A DNA stretch of 64,000 nt from Inia geoffrensis (GCA_036417435.1 CM070902.1:140171886-140235885); one strand, 5' to 3'. Shown: positions 11,366 through 23,505, counted from the first letter of the stretch. The notes: generated by a model from the sequence alone, not told the origin. Numbers and translations: made by a program.

Positions 11366-14300
11366 TTAAATTCCGTATATATGTGTTAGCATACAGTATT
11401 TGTTTTTCTCTTTCTGACTTACTTCACTCTGTATCACAGACTGTATGTCTATCCACCTCATTACAAATAGCTCAATTTTGTTTCTTTTCATGGCTGAGTA
11501 ATATTCCATTGTATATATGTGCCACATCTTCTTTATCCATTCATCTGTTGATGGGCACTTAGGTTGTTTCCATCTCCGGGCTATTGTAAATAGAGCTGCA
11601 GTGAACATTGTTGTACGTGACTCTTTTTGAATTATGGTTTTCTCAGGGTATATGCCCAGTAGTGGGATTGCTGGGTCATATGGTAGTTCTGTTTTTAGTT
11701 TTTTAAGGAACCTCCATACTGTTCTCCATAGTGGCTGTATCAATTAACATTCACACCAACAGTGCAAGAGGGTTCCCTTTTCTCGACACCCTCTCCAGCA
11801 TTTATTGTTTGTAGACTTTTTGATGATGGTCATTCTGACTGGTGTGAGGTGATGCCTCATTGTAGTTTGATTTGCATTTCTCTAATGATTAATGATGTTG
11901 AGCATTCTTTCATGTGTTTGTTGGCAGTCTGTACATCTTCTGTAGAGAAATATCTATTTAGGTCTTCTGCCCATTTGTGGATTGGGTTGTTTGTTTTTTG
12001 TTATTGAGCTGCATGAGCTGCTTATAAATTTTGGAGATTAATCCTTGTCTGTTGCTTGATTTGCAAATATTTTCTCCCATTCTGAAGGTTGTCTTTCGGT
12101 CTTCTTTATGGTTTCCTTTGCTGTGCAAAAGCTTTGAAGTTTCATTAGGTCCCATTTGTTTATTTTTGTTTTTAGTTCCATTTCTCTAGGAGGTGGGTCA
12201 AAAGGGATCTTGCTGTGATATATGTCATAGGGTGTTCTGCCTATGTTTTCCTCTAAGAGTTTGATAGTTTCTGGCCTTACATTTAGGTCTTTAATCCATT
12301 TTGAGCTTTTTTTTGTGTATGGTGTTAGGGAGTGTTTTAATTTCATTCTTTTACATGTAGCTGTCCAGTTTTCCCAGCACCACTTATCGAAGAGGCTGTC
12401 CTTTCTCCACTGTACAGTCCTGCCTCCTTTATCAAAGATAAGGTGACCATATGTGCGTGGGTTTATCTCTGGGCTTTCTATCCTGTTCCATTGATCTGTC
12501 TTTCTGTTTTTGTGCCAGTACCACACTGTCTTGATTACTGTAGCTTTGTAGTGTAGTGTGAAGTCAGGGAGCCTGATTCCTCCAGCTCCATTTTTCGTTC
12601 TCAAGATTGCTTTGGCTATTTGGGGTCTTTTGTGTTTTCATACAAATTGTGAAAGTTTTTGTTCTAGTTCTGTGAAAAATGCCAGTGGTAGCTTGATAGG
12701 GATTGCACTGAATCTGTAGCTTGCTTTGGGTGGTAGAGTCATTTTCACAATGTTGATTCTTCCAATCCAAGAACATGGTATATCTCTCCATCTATTTGTA
12801 TCATCTTTAATTTCTTTCATCAGTGTCTTATAATTTTCTTCATACAGGTCTTTTGTCTCCTTAGGTCGGTTTATTCCTAGATATTTTATTCCTTTGTTAT
12901 GATGGTAAATGGGAGTATTTTCTTGATTTCACTTTCAGATTTTTTATCATTAATGTATTGGAATGCAAGAGATTTATGTGCATTAATTTTGTATCTTGCT
13001 ACTTTGGAAAATTCACTGATTAGCTCTAGTAGTTTTCTAGTAGCATCCTTAGGATTCTCTATGTATAGTAGCATGTCATCTGCAAACAGTGACAGCTTTA
13101 CTTCTTCTTTTCCGATTTGGATTTCTTTTATTTCCTTTTCTTCTCTGATTGCTGTGGCTAAAACTTCCAAAACTATGTTGAATTCTAGTGGTGAGAGTGG
13201 GCAACCTAGTCTTGTTCCTGATCTTAGTGGAAATGCTTTCAGTTTTTCACCATTGAGGATGATGTTGGCTGTGGGCTTGTCATATATGGCCTTTATTATG
13301 TTGAGGAAAATTCCCTCTATGCCTACTTTCTGCAGGGTTTTTATCATAAATGGGTGTTGAATTTTGTCAAAAGCTTTCTCTGCATCTATTGAGATGATCA
13401 TACGGTTTTTCTCCTTCAATTTGTTAATATGGTGTATCACGTTGATAGATTTGTGTATATTGAAGAAGTCTTGCATTCCTGGAATAAACCCCACTTGATC
13501 ATGGTGTATGATCCTTTTAATGTGCTGTTGGATCTGTTTGCTAGTATTTTGTTGAGCATTTTTGCATCTATGTTCATCAGTGATATTGGCCTGTAGTTTT
13601 CTTTCTTTGTGACATCCTTTTCTGGATTTGGTATCAGGGTGATTGTGGCCTCGTAGAATGAGTTTGGGAGTGCTCCTCCCTCTGCTATATTTTGGAAGAG
13701 TTTGAGAAGGATAGGTGGTAGCTCTTCTCTAAATGTTTGATAGAATTCGCTTGTGAAGCCATCTGGTCCTGGGCTTATGTTTGTTGGAAGATTTTTAGTC
13801 ACAGTTTCAATTTCAGTGCTTGTGATTGGTCTGTTCATATTTTCTATTTCTTCCTGATTCAGTCTTGGCAGGTTGCGCATTTCTAAGAATTTGTCCATTT
13901 CTTCCAGGTTGTCCATTTTATTGGCATAGAGTTGCTTGTAGTAATCTCTCATGATCTTTTGTATTTCTGCAGTGTCAGTTTTTACTTCTCCTTTTTCATT
14001 TCTAATTCTATTGATTTGAGTCTTCTCCCTTTATTTCTTGATTAGTCTGCCTAATGGTGTATCAATTTTGTTTATCTTCTCAAAGAACCAGCTTTGAGTT
14101 TTATTGATCTATGCTATTGTTTCCGTCATTTCTTTTCCATTTATTTCTGATCTGATCTTTATGATTTCTTTCCTTCTGCTAACATTGGGTGTTTTTTGTT
14201 CTTTCTCTAATGCTTTACGTGTAAGGTTAAGCTGTTTATTCGAGATGTTTCCTGTTTCTTAAGGTAGGATTGTATTGCTATAAACTTCCCTCTTAGAACT

Positions 14301-15175
14301 GCTTTTGCTGCATCCCATAGGTTTTGGGTCATCGTGTCTCCATTGTCATTTGTTTCTAGGTATTTTTTGATTTCCTCTTTGATTTCTTCAGTAATCACTT
14401 CGTTATTAAGTAGTGTATTGTTTAGCCCCCATGTGTTTGTATTTTTGTCAGATATTTTCCTGTAATTGATATCTAGTGTCATAGTGTTGTGGTCGGAAAA
14501 GATATGAGATACAATTTCAGTCTTCTTAAATTTACCAAGGCTTGATTTGTGACCCAAGATATGATCTATCCTGGAGAATGTTCCATGAGCACTTGAGAAA
14601 AATGTGTATTCTGTTGTTTTTGGATGGAATGTCCTATAAATATCAATTAAGTCCATCTTGTTTAATGTATTACTTAAACCTTGTGTTTCCTTATTTATTT
14701 TCATTTTGGATGATCTGTGCATTGGTGAAAGTGAGGTGTTAAAGTCCCCTACTATGAATGTGTTACTGTTGATTTCCCCTTTTATGGCTGTTAGCATTTG
14801 CCTGATGTATCGAGATGCTCCTATGTTGGGTGCATAAATATTTACAATTGTTATATCTTCTTCTTGGATTGATCCCTTGATCATTATGTAGTGTCCTTTT
14901 TTGTCTCTTCTAATAATCTTTATTTTAAAGTCTATTTTGTCTGATGTGAGAATAGCTACTCCAGCTTTCTTTTGGTTTCCACTTTCATGGAGTATCTTTT
15001 TCCATCCTCTTACTTTCAGTCTGTATGTGTCTCTAGGTCTGAAGTAGGTCTCTCGTAGACAGCATTTATATGGGTTTTGTTTTTGTATCCATTCAGCCAG
15101 TCTGTGTATTTTGGTGGGAACATTTAATACATTTACATTTAAGGTAATTATCGATATGTATGTTCCTATTCCCAT
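11366..15175 (-). pseudogene. L1 ORF2 remnant (endonuclease-reverse transcriptase), broken
   Basis: The open fragments are 15175-14207 (322 codons, endonuclease plus linker), 13952-13437 and 13494-12886 (RT with [10 protein letters not shown]), 12604-12038, and 11743-11366 (C-terminus, ending with SEVSQKEKNKYCMLTHIYGI). In life the product would nick target DNA and copy L1 RNA in the nucleus. Frame changes between the fragments show it is inactive. The start ATG at 15175 follows ORF1 after a short spacer, as usual for L1. Confidence 0.9.
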
Positions 15176-15233
15176 TTTCTTAATTGTTTTGGGTTTGTTA
15201 TTGTAGGTCTTTTCCTTCTCTTGTGTTTCCTGC

Positions 15234-16126
15234 CTAGAGAAGTTCCTTTAGCATTTGTTGTAAAGCTGGTTTGGTGGTGCTGAACTTTCTCAGCTTTTGC
15301 TTGTCTGTAAAGGTTTTAATTTCTCCATCCAATCTGAATGAGATCCTTGCTGGGTAGAGTAATATTGGCTGTAGGTTTTTCTCCTTCATCACTTTAAAAA
15401 TGTCCTGCCAGTCCCTTCTGGCTTGCAGAGTTTCTGCTGAAAGATCAGCTGTTAACCTTATGGGGATCCCCTTGTGTGTTATTTGTTGTTTTTCCCTTAC
15501 TGCTTTTAATGTGTTTTCTTTGTATTTAATTTTTGACAGTTTGATTAATATGTGTCTTGGCGTATTTCTCCTTGGATTTATCCTGTATGGGACTCTCTGT
15601 GCTTCCTGGACTTGATTAACTATTTCCTTTCCCATGTTAGGGAAGTTTTCAACTATAATCTCTTCAAGTATTTTCTCAGTCCCTTTCTTTTTCTCGTCTT
15701 CTTCTTGAACCCCTATAATTCAAATGTTGGTTTGTTTAATGTTGTCCCAGAAGCCTCTGAAACTGTCCTCAGTTCTTTTCATTCTTTTTTCTTTATTCTG
15801 CTCTGCAGCAGTTAATTCCACTATTTTATCTTCCAGGTCACTTATCCGTTCTTCTGCCTCAGTTATTCTGCTGTTCATCCCATCTAGAGTATTTTTAATT
15901 TCATTTTTTGTGTTGTTCATCGTTGCTTGTTTCATCTTTAGTTCTTCTAGGTCCTGGCTGAATGTTTCTTGCATTTTCTCTTTCTATTTCCAAGATTTTG
16001 GTTCATCTTTACTTTTATTATTCTGAATTGTTTTTTGGGTAGACTGCCTATTTCCTCTTTATTTGTTAGGTCTGGTGGGGTATTGTTTTGCTTCTTCATC
16101 TGCTGTGTGTTTTTCTGTCTTCTCAT
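15234..16126 (-). pseudogene. L1 ORF1 remnant (RNA-binding chaperone), broken
   Basis: The likely start ATG is at 16126, placed by comparison with the better-preserved copy starting at 29513. 15974-15720 encodes the coiled-coil part (EELKMKQATMNNTKNEIKN, then EERISDLEDKIVELTAAEQ). 15635-15234 encodes the RRM/C-terminal part (VPYRINPRRNTPRHILIK). The frame is interrupted, so this is a pseudogene. Confidence 0.85.
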
Positions 16127-16949
16127 TTTTCTTATCTTACTGTGTTTGGGGTCTCCTTTTTGCAGGATGCAGGTTCGTAGCTCCCATTGTTTTTGGTGTC
16201 TGTCCCCAATGGCTAAAGTTGGTTGTGTGGGTTGTGTAGGCTTCCTGGTGGAGGGGACTAGTGCCTGTGTTCTGGTGGATGAGGCTGGATCTTGTCGTTT
16301 TGGTGGTCAGCTCCACGTCTGGTGGTGTGTTTTCGGGGTGTCTGTGGACTATTATGATTTTAGGCAGCCTCTCTGCCAATGGGTGGGGTTTTGTTCCTGT
16401 CTTGCTAGTTGTTTGGCATAGGGTGTCCAGCACTGTAGCTTGCTCGTCGTTGACTGGAGCTGGGTTTTAGCGTTGAGATGGAGATCTCTGATAGATTTTT
16501 GCTGTTTGATATCATGTGGAGCTGGGAGGTCTCTTGTGGACCTGTGTCCTGAAGTTGGTTCTCCCACCTCAGAGGCACAGCACTGACTCCTGGCTGCAGC
16601 ACCAAGAGCCTTCCATCCACACAGCTTAGAATAAAAGGGAGAAAAGGTAGAAAGAAAGAAAAAGAAAGAAAGAAAGAGGATAAAGTAAAATAAAGTAAGA
16701 TAAAATTATTAAAATATAAAGTAATTATGAAGAAAAAAATTTTTTTACAAGGAAAAGATAAAAAGGACGCCAAGAACCCTAGGAGAAATGGTGAAAGCAA
16801 AGGTATAGAGACAAAATCTCACAAAGAAACATAGACATACACACTCACAAAAAGAGGAAAAGGGGAAAAAATAAAAAATCTTTCTCTCAAAGTCCACCTC
16901 CTCAAGTTGGGATTGATTCATCGTCTGTTCATTTATTCCACAGATGCAT

Positions 16950-18103
16950 GGTATATCAAGTTGATTGTGGACCTCTAATCCACTGTTTCTGAGGCTGCTG
17001 GGAGAGATTTCCCTTTCTCTTCTTTTTTCGCACAGCTCCTGGGGCTCAGTTTTGGATTTGGCCCCGCCTCTGCGTATAGGTCGCCGGAGGGCGTCTCTTC
17101 TTCGCTCAGACAGCATGGGGTTAAAGGAGCAGCTGCTTCGGGGGCTCTGGCTCACTCTGGCCGGGCAGAGGGAGGGGTGTGGATGCGGGGCGAGCCTGCG
17201 GCGGCAGAGGCCAGCGAGACGTTGCACCAGCCTGAGGTGCACCGTGCGTTCTCCCAGGGAAGTTGTTCCTGGATCCTGGGACCCTGGCATTGGTGGGCTG
17301 CACAGGCTCCCCGGAAGGGGGGTGCGGAGAGTGACCTGTGCTCGCACACAGGCTTCTTGGTGACAGTAGCAGCAGCCTTAGTGTCTCGTGCCCATCTGTG
17401 GGGTCCGCGCTTTTAGCCGTGGTGTATGCCCGTCTTTGGAGGTCCTTTAAGCAGCATTCTTAATCCCCTCTCCTTGCGCTCCAGGAAACAAAGAGAGAAG
17501 AAAACGTCTCTTGCCTCCTTGGCAGGTCCAGATTTTTCCCCGGACTCCCTCCCGGCTAGCCGTGGTGCACTAACGCCCTGCAGGCTGTGTTCCCGCCGCC
17601 AACCCCAGTCCTCTCCCTGCGCTCTGACCAAAGCCCGAGCCTCAGCTCCCCGCCCCCGCCCGCCGCGGCGGGTGAGCAGACTAGCCTGTCGGGCTGGTGA
17701 GTGCTGGTTGGCACCAATCCTTTGTGCAGGAATCTCTCCATTTTGCCCTCCTCACCCCTGTTGCTGTGCTTTCCTATGTGGCTCCAAAGCTTCCGCTGCT
17801 TCACCACCTGCAGTCTCCACCCGCGAAGGGGGCTTATAGTGTGTGGAAACCTTTCCTCCTTCACATCCCCCTCCCACTGGTGCAGGTCCCTTCCCTGTTC
17901 TTTTGTCTCTGTTTATTCTTTTTTCTTTTGCCCTACCCAGGTACGTGGGGGAGTTTCTTGCCTTTTGGGAGGTCTGAGGACTTCTGCGAGCATTCAGTAG
18001 GTGTTCTTTAGGAGTTGTTCCACATGTAGATGTATTTCTGGTGTATCTGTGGGGAGGAAGGTGATCTCCGCGTCTTACTCTTCCGCCATCTTCCTTCTTC
18101 CCC
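16950..18103 (-). promoter_or_regulatory. L1 5'UTR, GC- and CpG-rich (promoter region)
   Basis: This is the most GC-rich stretch of the intron (for example CCCCGCCCCCGCCCGCCGCG at about 17650-17669). By position it is the internal promoter of the L1. L1 5'UTRs are known in other mammals to carry an antisense promoter as well; here that would fire on the + strand, in the sense of LRBA. A donor-like CGGGTGAGCAG lies at 17670-17680 on the + strand. Long open frames over 16965-17839 are explained by base composition, not genes. Confidence 0.6.
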
Positions 18104-18122
18104 GCCCTCTACAGCTACTTTT
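18104..18122. repeat. Right target-site duplication of L1 at 10116-18103
   Basis: Exact copy of the 19-bp repeat at 10097-10115, next to the L1 5' end (which reads ...TCTTCCGCCATC then a short variable stretch). Confidence 0.9.
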
Positions 18123-18685
18123 GCCATCACCTGACACAGGTGTGGATGAAGAGAACTGGGTGTTCCAGGCAGGTTGGTAATTTGGTCCTTCCTCAAATGT
18201 TTTAACTAATTTTTATTTTTTTAAAATTTCAACGGTTTAAAATTCAACATAAAAATTCAACAAATAAATTAGAGGAAAAGGGTATGGACAGAGAAATAAA
18301 AATGTTGGGTATCAGCATCTAGCTTCTCTTTGTATCAGTCTGAGTAGTCTAAACTTGAATGACTCACTCACTGAACAAAAGCGCTGTGGTTAATTGGCTC
18401 TGCCCTCTTTAGGTGCAATTTCCTGGTCCTTTGCAATGGGTGGTAGCGGTCAACTGATTTAAACTCCAGGTGCCTTTTCAGACTGTTTCTTCCTACTCTT
18501 TAGTTACTTATGCCTTAGAGGAATACTAGTAAATATTTTCTCCGTTTTTGTTGCATTTGTAGTCTTGTTTTAGAGCTCTTTAGAAATCATTGCCTGCAGC
18601 AACTACTCAGCCAGCTGATCCTTAATCTGCCTCTGTTTAAGTATATCTAAATTTGTGCTCTGCAACTGTACACTCTAATTTATTA
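18123..18685. other. Intronic sequence with nothing recognised
   Basis: Unassigned LRBA intron between a young L1 and an older one. Confidence 0.4.
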
Positions 18686-19010
18686 TATTAAAATGATTGT
18701 ACTCTTTAGCTTCTTTGTATTGAACTCTAGTTCTCTGCCTGCTTTTAAGGTTTGCAGTGATTTTATTATGTTTCTTGGTGTGGTTTACCTTGTATTTATC
18801 CTTATTAGGGGTTCTTGCATCTGTGGGCTTATAATTTTCATCAAATTTGGGAACATTTTGATAATTATTTCTTCAAATATCATTTTTTTGTCCCTCTCCC
18901 CCTCCTCTTGGACTCCAGTTACATGTTTTTTAATCTTCTTGGTAGTGCCCCTTAGGTCACTGAGATCTGTTTGCATTTTTTTTAGTCTTTTCTCTTTGTG
19001 CTTCATTTTA

Positions 19011-19318
19011 TTTTATTGATTTTTAAATAAATAAATTTATTTATTTATTTATTGGTTGCTTTGAGTCTTGGTTGCTGCGCCCAGGCTTTCTCTAGTTGCA
19101 GTGAGTGGGAGCTACTCTTTGTTGCGGTGCACAGGCTTCTCATTGCAGTGGCTTCTCTTGTTGTGGAGCACAGGCTTTAGGCGCGTTGGGTTTCAGTAGT
19201 TGTGGCTCATGGGCTCAGTTGCTCCATAGCATGTGGGATCTTCCTGGACCAGGGCTTGAACCCATGTCCCCCGCATTGGCAGGCGGATCCTTAACCACTG
19301 TGCCACCAGGGAAGTCCC
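19011..19318 (-). mobile_element. CHR-type SINE (long form)
   Basis: (ATTT)n-rich tail at the left, head CCACCAGGGAAGTCC at the right. The 14-bp target-site duplication TGTGCTTCATTTTA lies at 18997-19010 and 19319-19332. Inserted into the ORF1 region of an old L1. Confidence 0.94.
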
Positions 19319-19629
19319 TGTGCTTCATTTTAGATTGCTTTTATTGCTATATTTTTAAGGCAGTAGATCTTTTCTTCTGTAATGTGTTAACAGCCATTAA
19401 AATTTTCAGATTTCAGATACTTTTAATCTCTGTCAGTTCTGTCTGGTTCTTTTTAATATCTTTCATTTGTTCCCTCATTCTTGTTTTCCTTTAAATCATT
19501 GAGAATATGCAGCATATTAATAGTTGCTTTAATGTTCTTGTCCACTAATTCTGTCATCTCTGTCATTTTCTAGATCAGTTTTTTGTTCACTCATTCTGCT
19601 TTTACTTGTAGGTCATATTTTCCTGTTTT

Positions 19630-19838
19630 TTTTTTTGTGTGTGTGTGTGTTATGCTGTCCTATCACTGTCGTGGCCTCTCCCATTGTGGAGTACAGGCTC
19701 CGGATGCACAGGCTCAGTGGCCATGACTCATGGGCCCAGCCGCTCTGCGGCACGTGGGATCTTCCCAGACCGGGGCACAAACCCGCGTCCCCTGCATCAG
19801 CATGCGGACTCTCAACCACTGCAGCACCAGGGAAGCCC
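19630..19838 (-). mobile_element. CHR-2-like SINE (short form) with (GT)n in the tail
   Basis: The 14-bp target-site duplication TATTTTCCTGTTTT lies at 19616-19629 and 19839-19852. The tail has turned into T-run plus (GT)n at about 19637-19650. The head CACCAGGGAAGCCC is at the right end. Confidence 0.94.
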
Positions 19839-20759
19839 TATTTTCCTGTTTTATAGTAGTGATTTTAGACATAGTGATGTTAGTCATAGTGAGTTATTCC
19901 CTGTTCAGTGCTGGATTCTGTCATAGTTCTTTAAAGATTGTTAGACTGTTTTTGCAGGCAGGTAAGTTGCTTGTGGATTAACTTTATTCTTTCAGGCTAG
20001 TTTCAAAGTTTTTTTGGTCAGCCAATCTAGGCTGTTACTCTAGGGCTTATTATTATTAGGGCAGCCTTATTCTGGCCTGACTTTTCTAGGGTCTCTGTGA
20101 ATGACCCTAAGTCTCAGACATGAGGCAGGCAAGACTGTAGTCTCCCCATAGTGCCTAGTAGGGTCTCAGCAATTCCTGGCTCTGTATTTGCTCTGGGAAT
20201 TCTTTGACTGATGGCTGTCAAAATCTTGGCTACCACACCTTGTTGAGTTTTAAGGTAGAAATGAACAGTTTGGTATTATGCCAAAGGGTCAGTGCAGATT
20301 TCTGGAGTTTCTTCTCTGCATAGGTCCTTTCTCTGTAGTAGTCTGCCCTGAAGTTTCTGTCCACCTCAGACTACCCATCCTCTAATTTCTGCCTCATCAA
20401 CTCAATGAGAATTTCAAGTTCTGTTTGGTTTTCTTCTCCCTGTGCGATGATATGTGATAAGGAAATTGACTGCAGGTAGAAAGTCTGGGTAATCTCATTC
20501 CTCATTTTGTTTCCCTTTCTCAAGGATCACAGTCTTGAGCTAGTGTGAAAACAGTTTTAGTTTCATACATTTTGTCCAGTTTTCAAGTTGATTATGGTGA
20601 GTTGGAAAGTATAGGCCCTGTTACTGTGTCATGTCCAGAAGAAGAAGTATACTGGTTTGATTTTGGTTTTGATTTATATTCAAATAATTTATGTATTCTG
20701 AATATGTAATTAAAACATTTTTTGTTATATTGGTGAATATAGAAAACTATAAGAAAATA

Positions 20760-21330
20760 GGAAAGGATATGAACAGATATCTATTTACAGAGAGAGAAAT
20801 CCCATAATCAAATAAACACTAAATCACTAATAATTAGAGATGTTCAAATGAAAGCAGTATTGATATGTTACGTTACGTCATTAGTATTAAGAATTATAGA
20901 GTTGGGTAATAGCAAGTATAATTGGAGAGATAAAGTTATTTTAAAGCTGTGTGCTACTGGTTGGAATGAACACCAATGGAGCCAACCTCAAGAGTAATCT
21001 AGTACTAGTTAGTCACTTAAATTATACCCATATCCAATGAATTAGTAGTTTGTTCCTGAGTGCATGTTCCAAGAAATTCTCACATAGTTCTGTAAGGAAA
21101 TATGTATGAGGATGTTCACTGAAGCATTATTTTTGATAGCAGTGAATTGTCAACATGTGTTTATCTTTAGGAGAATAGGTCGGTAAAATGTATTGGTTGC
21201 ATAGAATAGATTATTATATAGCAGTTAGAATCAATGAACAGAGTAATAAGAATAGATACCAAAAAGCAGGAAGAAAGTAAGAAATAGAATGATATATCTA
21301 ACCCAACATCATTTAAATTTTAAGTATAGG
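20760..21330 (+). mobile_element. Possible old L1 3' fragment
   Basis: Phrases such as AGAGATGTTCAAATGAAAGC, GGATGTTCACTGAAGCATTA and TTTATCTTTAGGAGAATAGG follow the order of an ancient plus-strand L1 ORF2 end and 3'UTR. The divergence is high and the call needs an alignment to be secure. Confidence 0.45.
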
Positions 21331-22250
21331 CATACAGAAACACATTTTTAAAGGAACACATATAAAAAGATTAAGCATGTTAATGTAGCTGCTTATGGGA
21401 GGGAACGAAATAAGAACTATTAATAAAACAAGAGCAGGGCCTTGCTCAGAGCTTATGTAGCTTTTGCTGTCATACCAGTGCAGTGAAAAATCCCTGTATC
21501 TAAATCTGTGTCTGCTTTTTTGATTATTACTTTAGCACATATTTTTTTATATGTGGAAATAGTGTATCAATGGGTGAACATTTTTAAAGACTCTTGAATT
21601 ATATTCTGAAAAGCTTTCTTAGTATACAGTCCCCTAGCAGTATCTGTGGATTAAGTGCTTGTCTTAATGTATGCTTTTTGATTGGTTTATAGAAAAGGAA
21701 ATTTTGAGGATTGATTTCTCTAGAAATGCTACTAAGTTATATTTTTATTTTTGACTGCATATTATTTTTGGTGATTTCATTTTAGAATTTATTTTAAAAA
21801 AATCATTGTGATTGTAATAACTTGTTATTACACTTTTATAATTGAACAGTGTGGTTAACTGAAAATTTCTTGATCACTTACGAATGAAGCTTTCCGCTTA
21901 ACATTTAGGTAAAAGATTGCCAAACTCTTTTAGATAGTTATTAATGATAATTTAGAGCAGCTACCAGATAAGATGAAGGCAAGCCAGTGATTTCACTTGT
22001 AGTTTGACACTGTTTTGAACTTTTAACTTTTAAGAGGAATGTACTACACTTTCTAAACTGATTAAAATGATAAGGTATATCTGATTGTCCTTTGCTTTTC
22101 CTAAATGTAAATGTGCCTTTTCGTTTTAGCTGTTGGTTGTTTAATGTATTAGAGGAGACTTGTGGGTCAAAGAGGCATTAATCAAATAAATGTAATGTTA
22201 CAACTTTTATACATGCTGTATAGTAGAGATATATTGTAGAATGAAATGTG
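21331..22250. other. Intronic sequence with nothing recognised
   Basis: AT-rich intron without recognisable features. Confidence 0.4.
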
Positions 22251-22254
22251 ATAG

Positions 22255-22590
22255 GGAGATTTGATCCATTCTCAGAGGTCAGGGAAGACTGCCCTGAGAA
22301 GTGATCATTAAGATGAACTTCAATGGATGGGTAAGATTTATTTAGTCAAGGTGGAGGAGGCTGGGGAGGGGGAAATAGGCCTAGTGAGAACATTTTAAGC
22401 AGAAGGAATAGCTTGTGCTCAGGCCCTATTATGGGAAGAAGACAGAGAAGGCATTGTAGGTAGAGTGCAGAGAGAGGCAAAAGAGGTTAAGGAGATATGT
22501 AAACTATCTTGTGGGCCATGTTAAGGATTTTGGTCTTTATTTTAAAGACAGTGGGAAGCTATAGGAGAGAGAGAATAATGTAACAGTGAA
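22255..22590 (+). repeat. Old interspersed repeat, family not assigned
   Basis: The phrases GGTCAGGGAAGACTGCCCTG, AGCTTGTGCTCAGGCCCTAT and AGGATTTTGGTCTTTATTTT are typical of a widespread old mammalian repeat that I recognise by wording but cannot name. Non-coding. Confidence 0.45.
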
Positions 22591-22594
22591 AGTG

Positions 22595-22800
22595 TAGTAA
22601 TTAAAAGCATGGACTCTGGAGTCAGACTGAATTCTTATCCTATCCTTGTCACTAACTACCTGTGTGACCTTGGACATGTTCCTCTGACTCAAGATTCCTC
22701 CTTTGCAAAATGGAGTGAAAATAACCCCTAGTGTGGTGTATGAGGCTAAAATATTTTATTGTTTTTAAAGTGCCTTTAACATTGGGACTTGGTAAGCATT
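22595..22800 (+). mobile_element. MIR SINE
   Basis: AGCATGGACTCTGGAGTCAGA, then CTACCTGTGTGACCTTGGAC and CCTTTGCAAAATGGAGTGAAA are diagnostic of the ancient mammalian-wide MIR in plus orientation. Confidence 0.85.
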
Positions 22801-23149
22801 ATTTTTTGGTGAAATTAAAAAGTGCTTTAAAAAGGAATGGGTAGTGGGTTGATGTAGTTTGTAATTTTAAAAGGTCGTTTTTGCTGTAGTGTGGAGAAGA
22901 GTTATGTGTCAAATGCTGTTGGCTCATATTTATCCAATGCCTCATAAAAAAAAATGGCATAGAGTACATTGTTTATTTCTTTAAGGTAGTTGAAAATAAC
23001 CTACCTTTAAGGAGGTTATTTTATATGCTTTTTAGCTTACAGAATTATTTAGTTATTTGGGGGTATATTAAAGTATGTCTGTACTAAAAGTAGGTATTTT
23101 TGTTTTATGGTGAATAATGTGGTTAATGAATTGTTGATTATTTTCATAG

Positions 23150-23245
23150 CCTCCACATGCTGGAAAGTTGCTGTCTGTGTTAAAGCACATGCCACAGAAG
23201 TATGGTCCGGATGCCTTTTTCAACTTTCCAGGGAAGAGTGCTGCA
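23150..23245 (+). CDS. LRBA: LRBA coding exon 3 of window
   Basis: The acceptor TTTTCATAG ends at 23149. The donor is GCA/GTAAGT at 23246, a strong consensus. It has 96 bases and 32 codons, in phase 0 on both sides, encoding PPHAGKLLSVLKHMPQKYGP through NFPGKSAA. It links the N-terminal helical part to the lectin domain (about residues 184-215). Because it is a symmetric exon, skipping it would keep the reading frame. It is isolated by 13-kb introns on both sides, each full of L1 sequence. Confidence 0.95.
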
Positions 23246-23309
23246 GTAAGTAAATCTTAACGAGGAAATCACTTGAAGTTCTTCTTTCTTTCTTTTGCTT
23301 CCTGAAAGT

Positions 23310-23505
23310 ATGGCCCTGTAAATACTCCTGACAGGTTCTGTGTTAGGTAGAAACTTCTTTGCACAGCCTAACTTAATCTTTACAGCAATTGTGCATGTTA
23401 CTTTTTCCTGACTGTTTTAGAGGTGAAGAAGTAGAGGCTCTAAGAAGTTAAGAAAGCTGTCCACTCACCCCTTGGGGCCTCAGTGGAATAAGAACCCAGT
23501 TCTTT
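23310..23505 (-). mobile_element. Probable MIR SINE, diverged
   Basis: CTGTTTTAGAGGTGAAGAAGT followed by GAGGCTCTAAGAAGTTAAG matches the reverse-oriented MIR pattern (tract after 'tttacagatgaggaaac'). Weak but ordered similarity. Confidence 0.6.

Larger units (their letters stand above)
10116..18103 (-). mobile_element. Full-length antisense L1 with 3'-transduced L1 end
   Basis: A LINE-1 on the minus strand bounded by 19-bp target-site duplications. Reading the minus strand: GC-rich 5'UTR (18103 to about 16950), A/G-rich spacer, ORF1 (about 16126-15234), ORF2 (15175 down to about 11366), 3'UTR and a 20+ bp oligo-A at 10983-11003. A second L1 3' end (10982-10116) with its own tail then follows. 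ORF2 shows endonuclease features (ITLNVN start, [16 protein letters not shown]), the RT motif [10 protein letters not shown] (within 13494-12886) and the C-terminal region. ORF1 and ORF2 are broken by several frameshifts and stops, so it is a dead copy. Confidence 0.93.
18690..20640 (-). mobile_element. Old L1, ORF1 and 5' region, carrying two SINEs
   Basis: 18785-19006 on the minus strand still translates to an ORF1-like piece (KKHVTGVQEEGERDKKMIFEE is typical of the end of the coiled coil and start of the RRM). The right part to 20640 resembles the upstream region of old mammalian L1s and matches in type the sequence just before 44590. SINEs at 19011-19318 and 19630-19838 interrupt it. Confidence 0.7.

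Noticed and set aside
10116..11870. Simple tandem duplication of an L1 3' end
   Set aside because: The two copies differ at many positions, are separated by an oligo-A, and only one pair of target repeats encloses both; transduction explains this better.
16965..17864. Several long GC-rich open frames on both strands, up to 200 codons
   Set aside because: They lie in the L1 5'UTR; open frames in all registers follow from the high GC content. The homologous region of the other L1 does not preserve the same frames.
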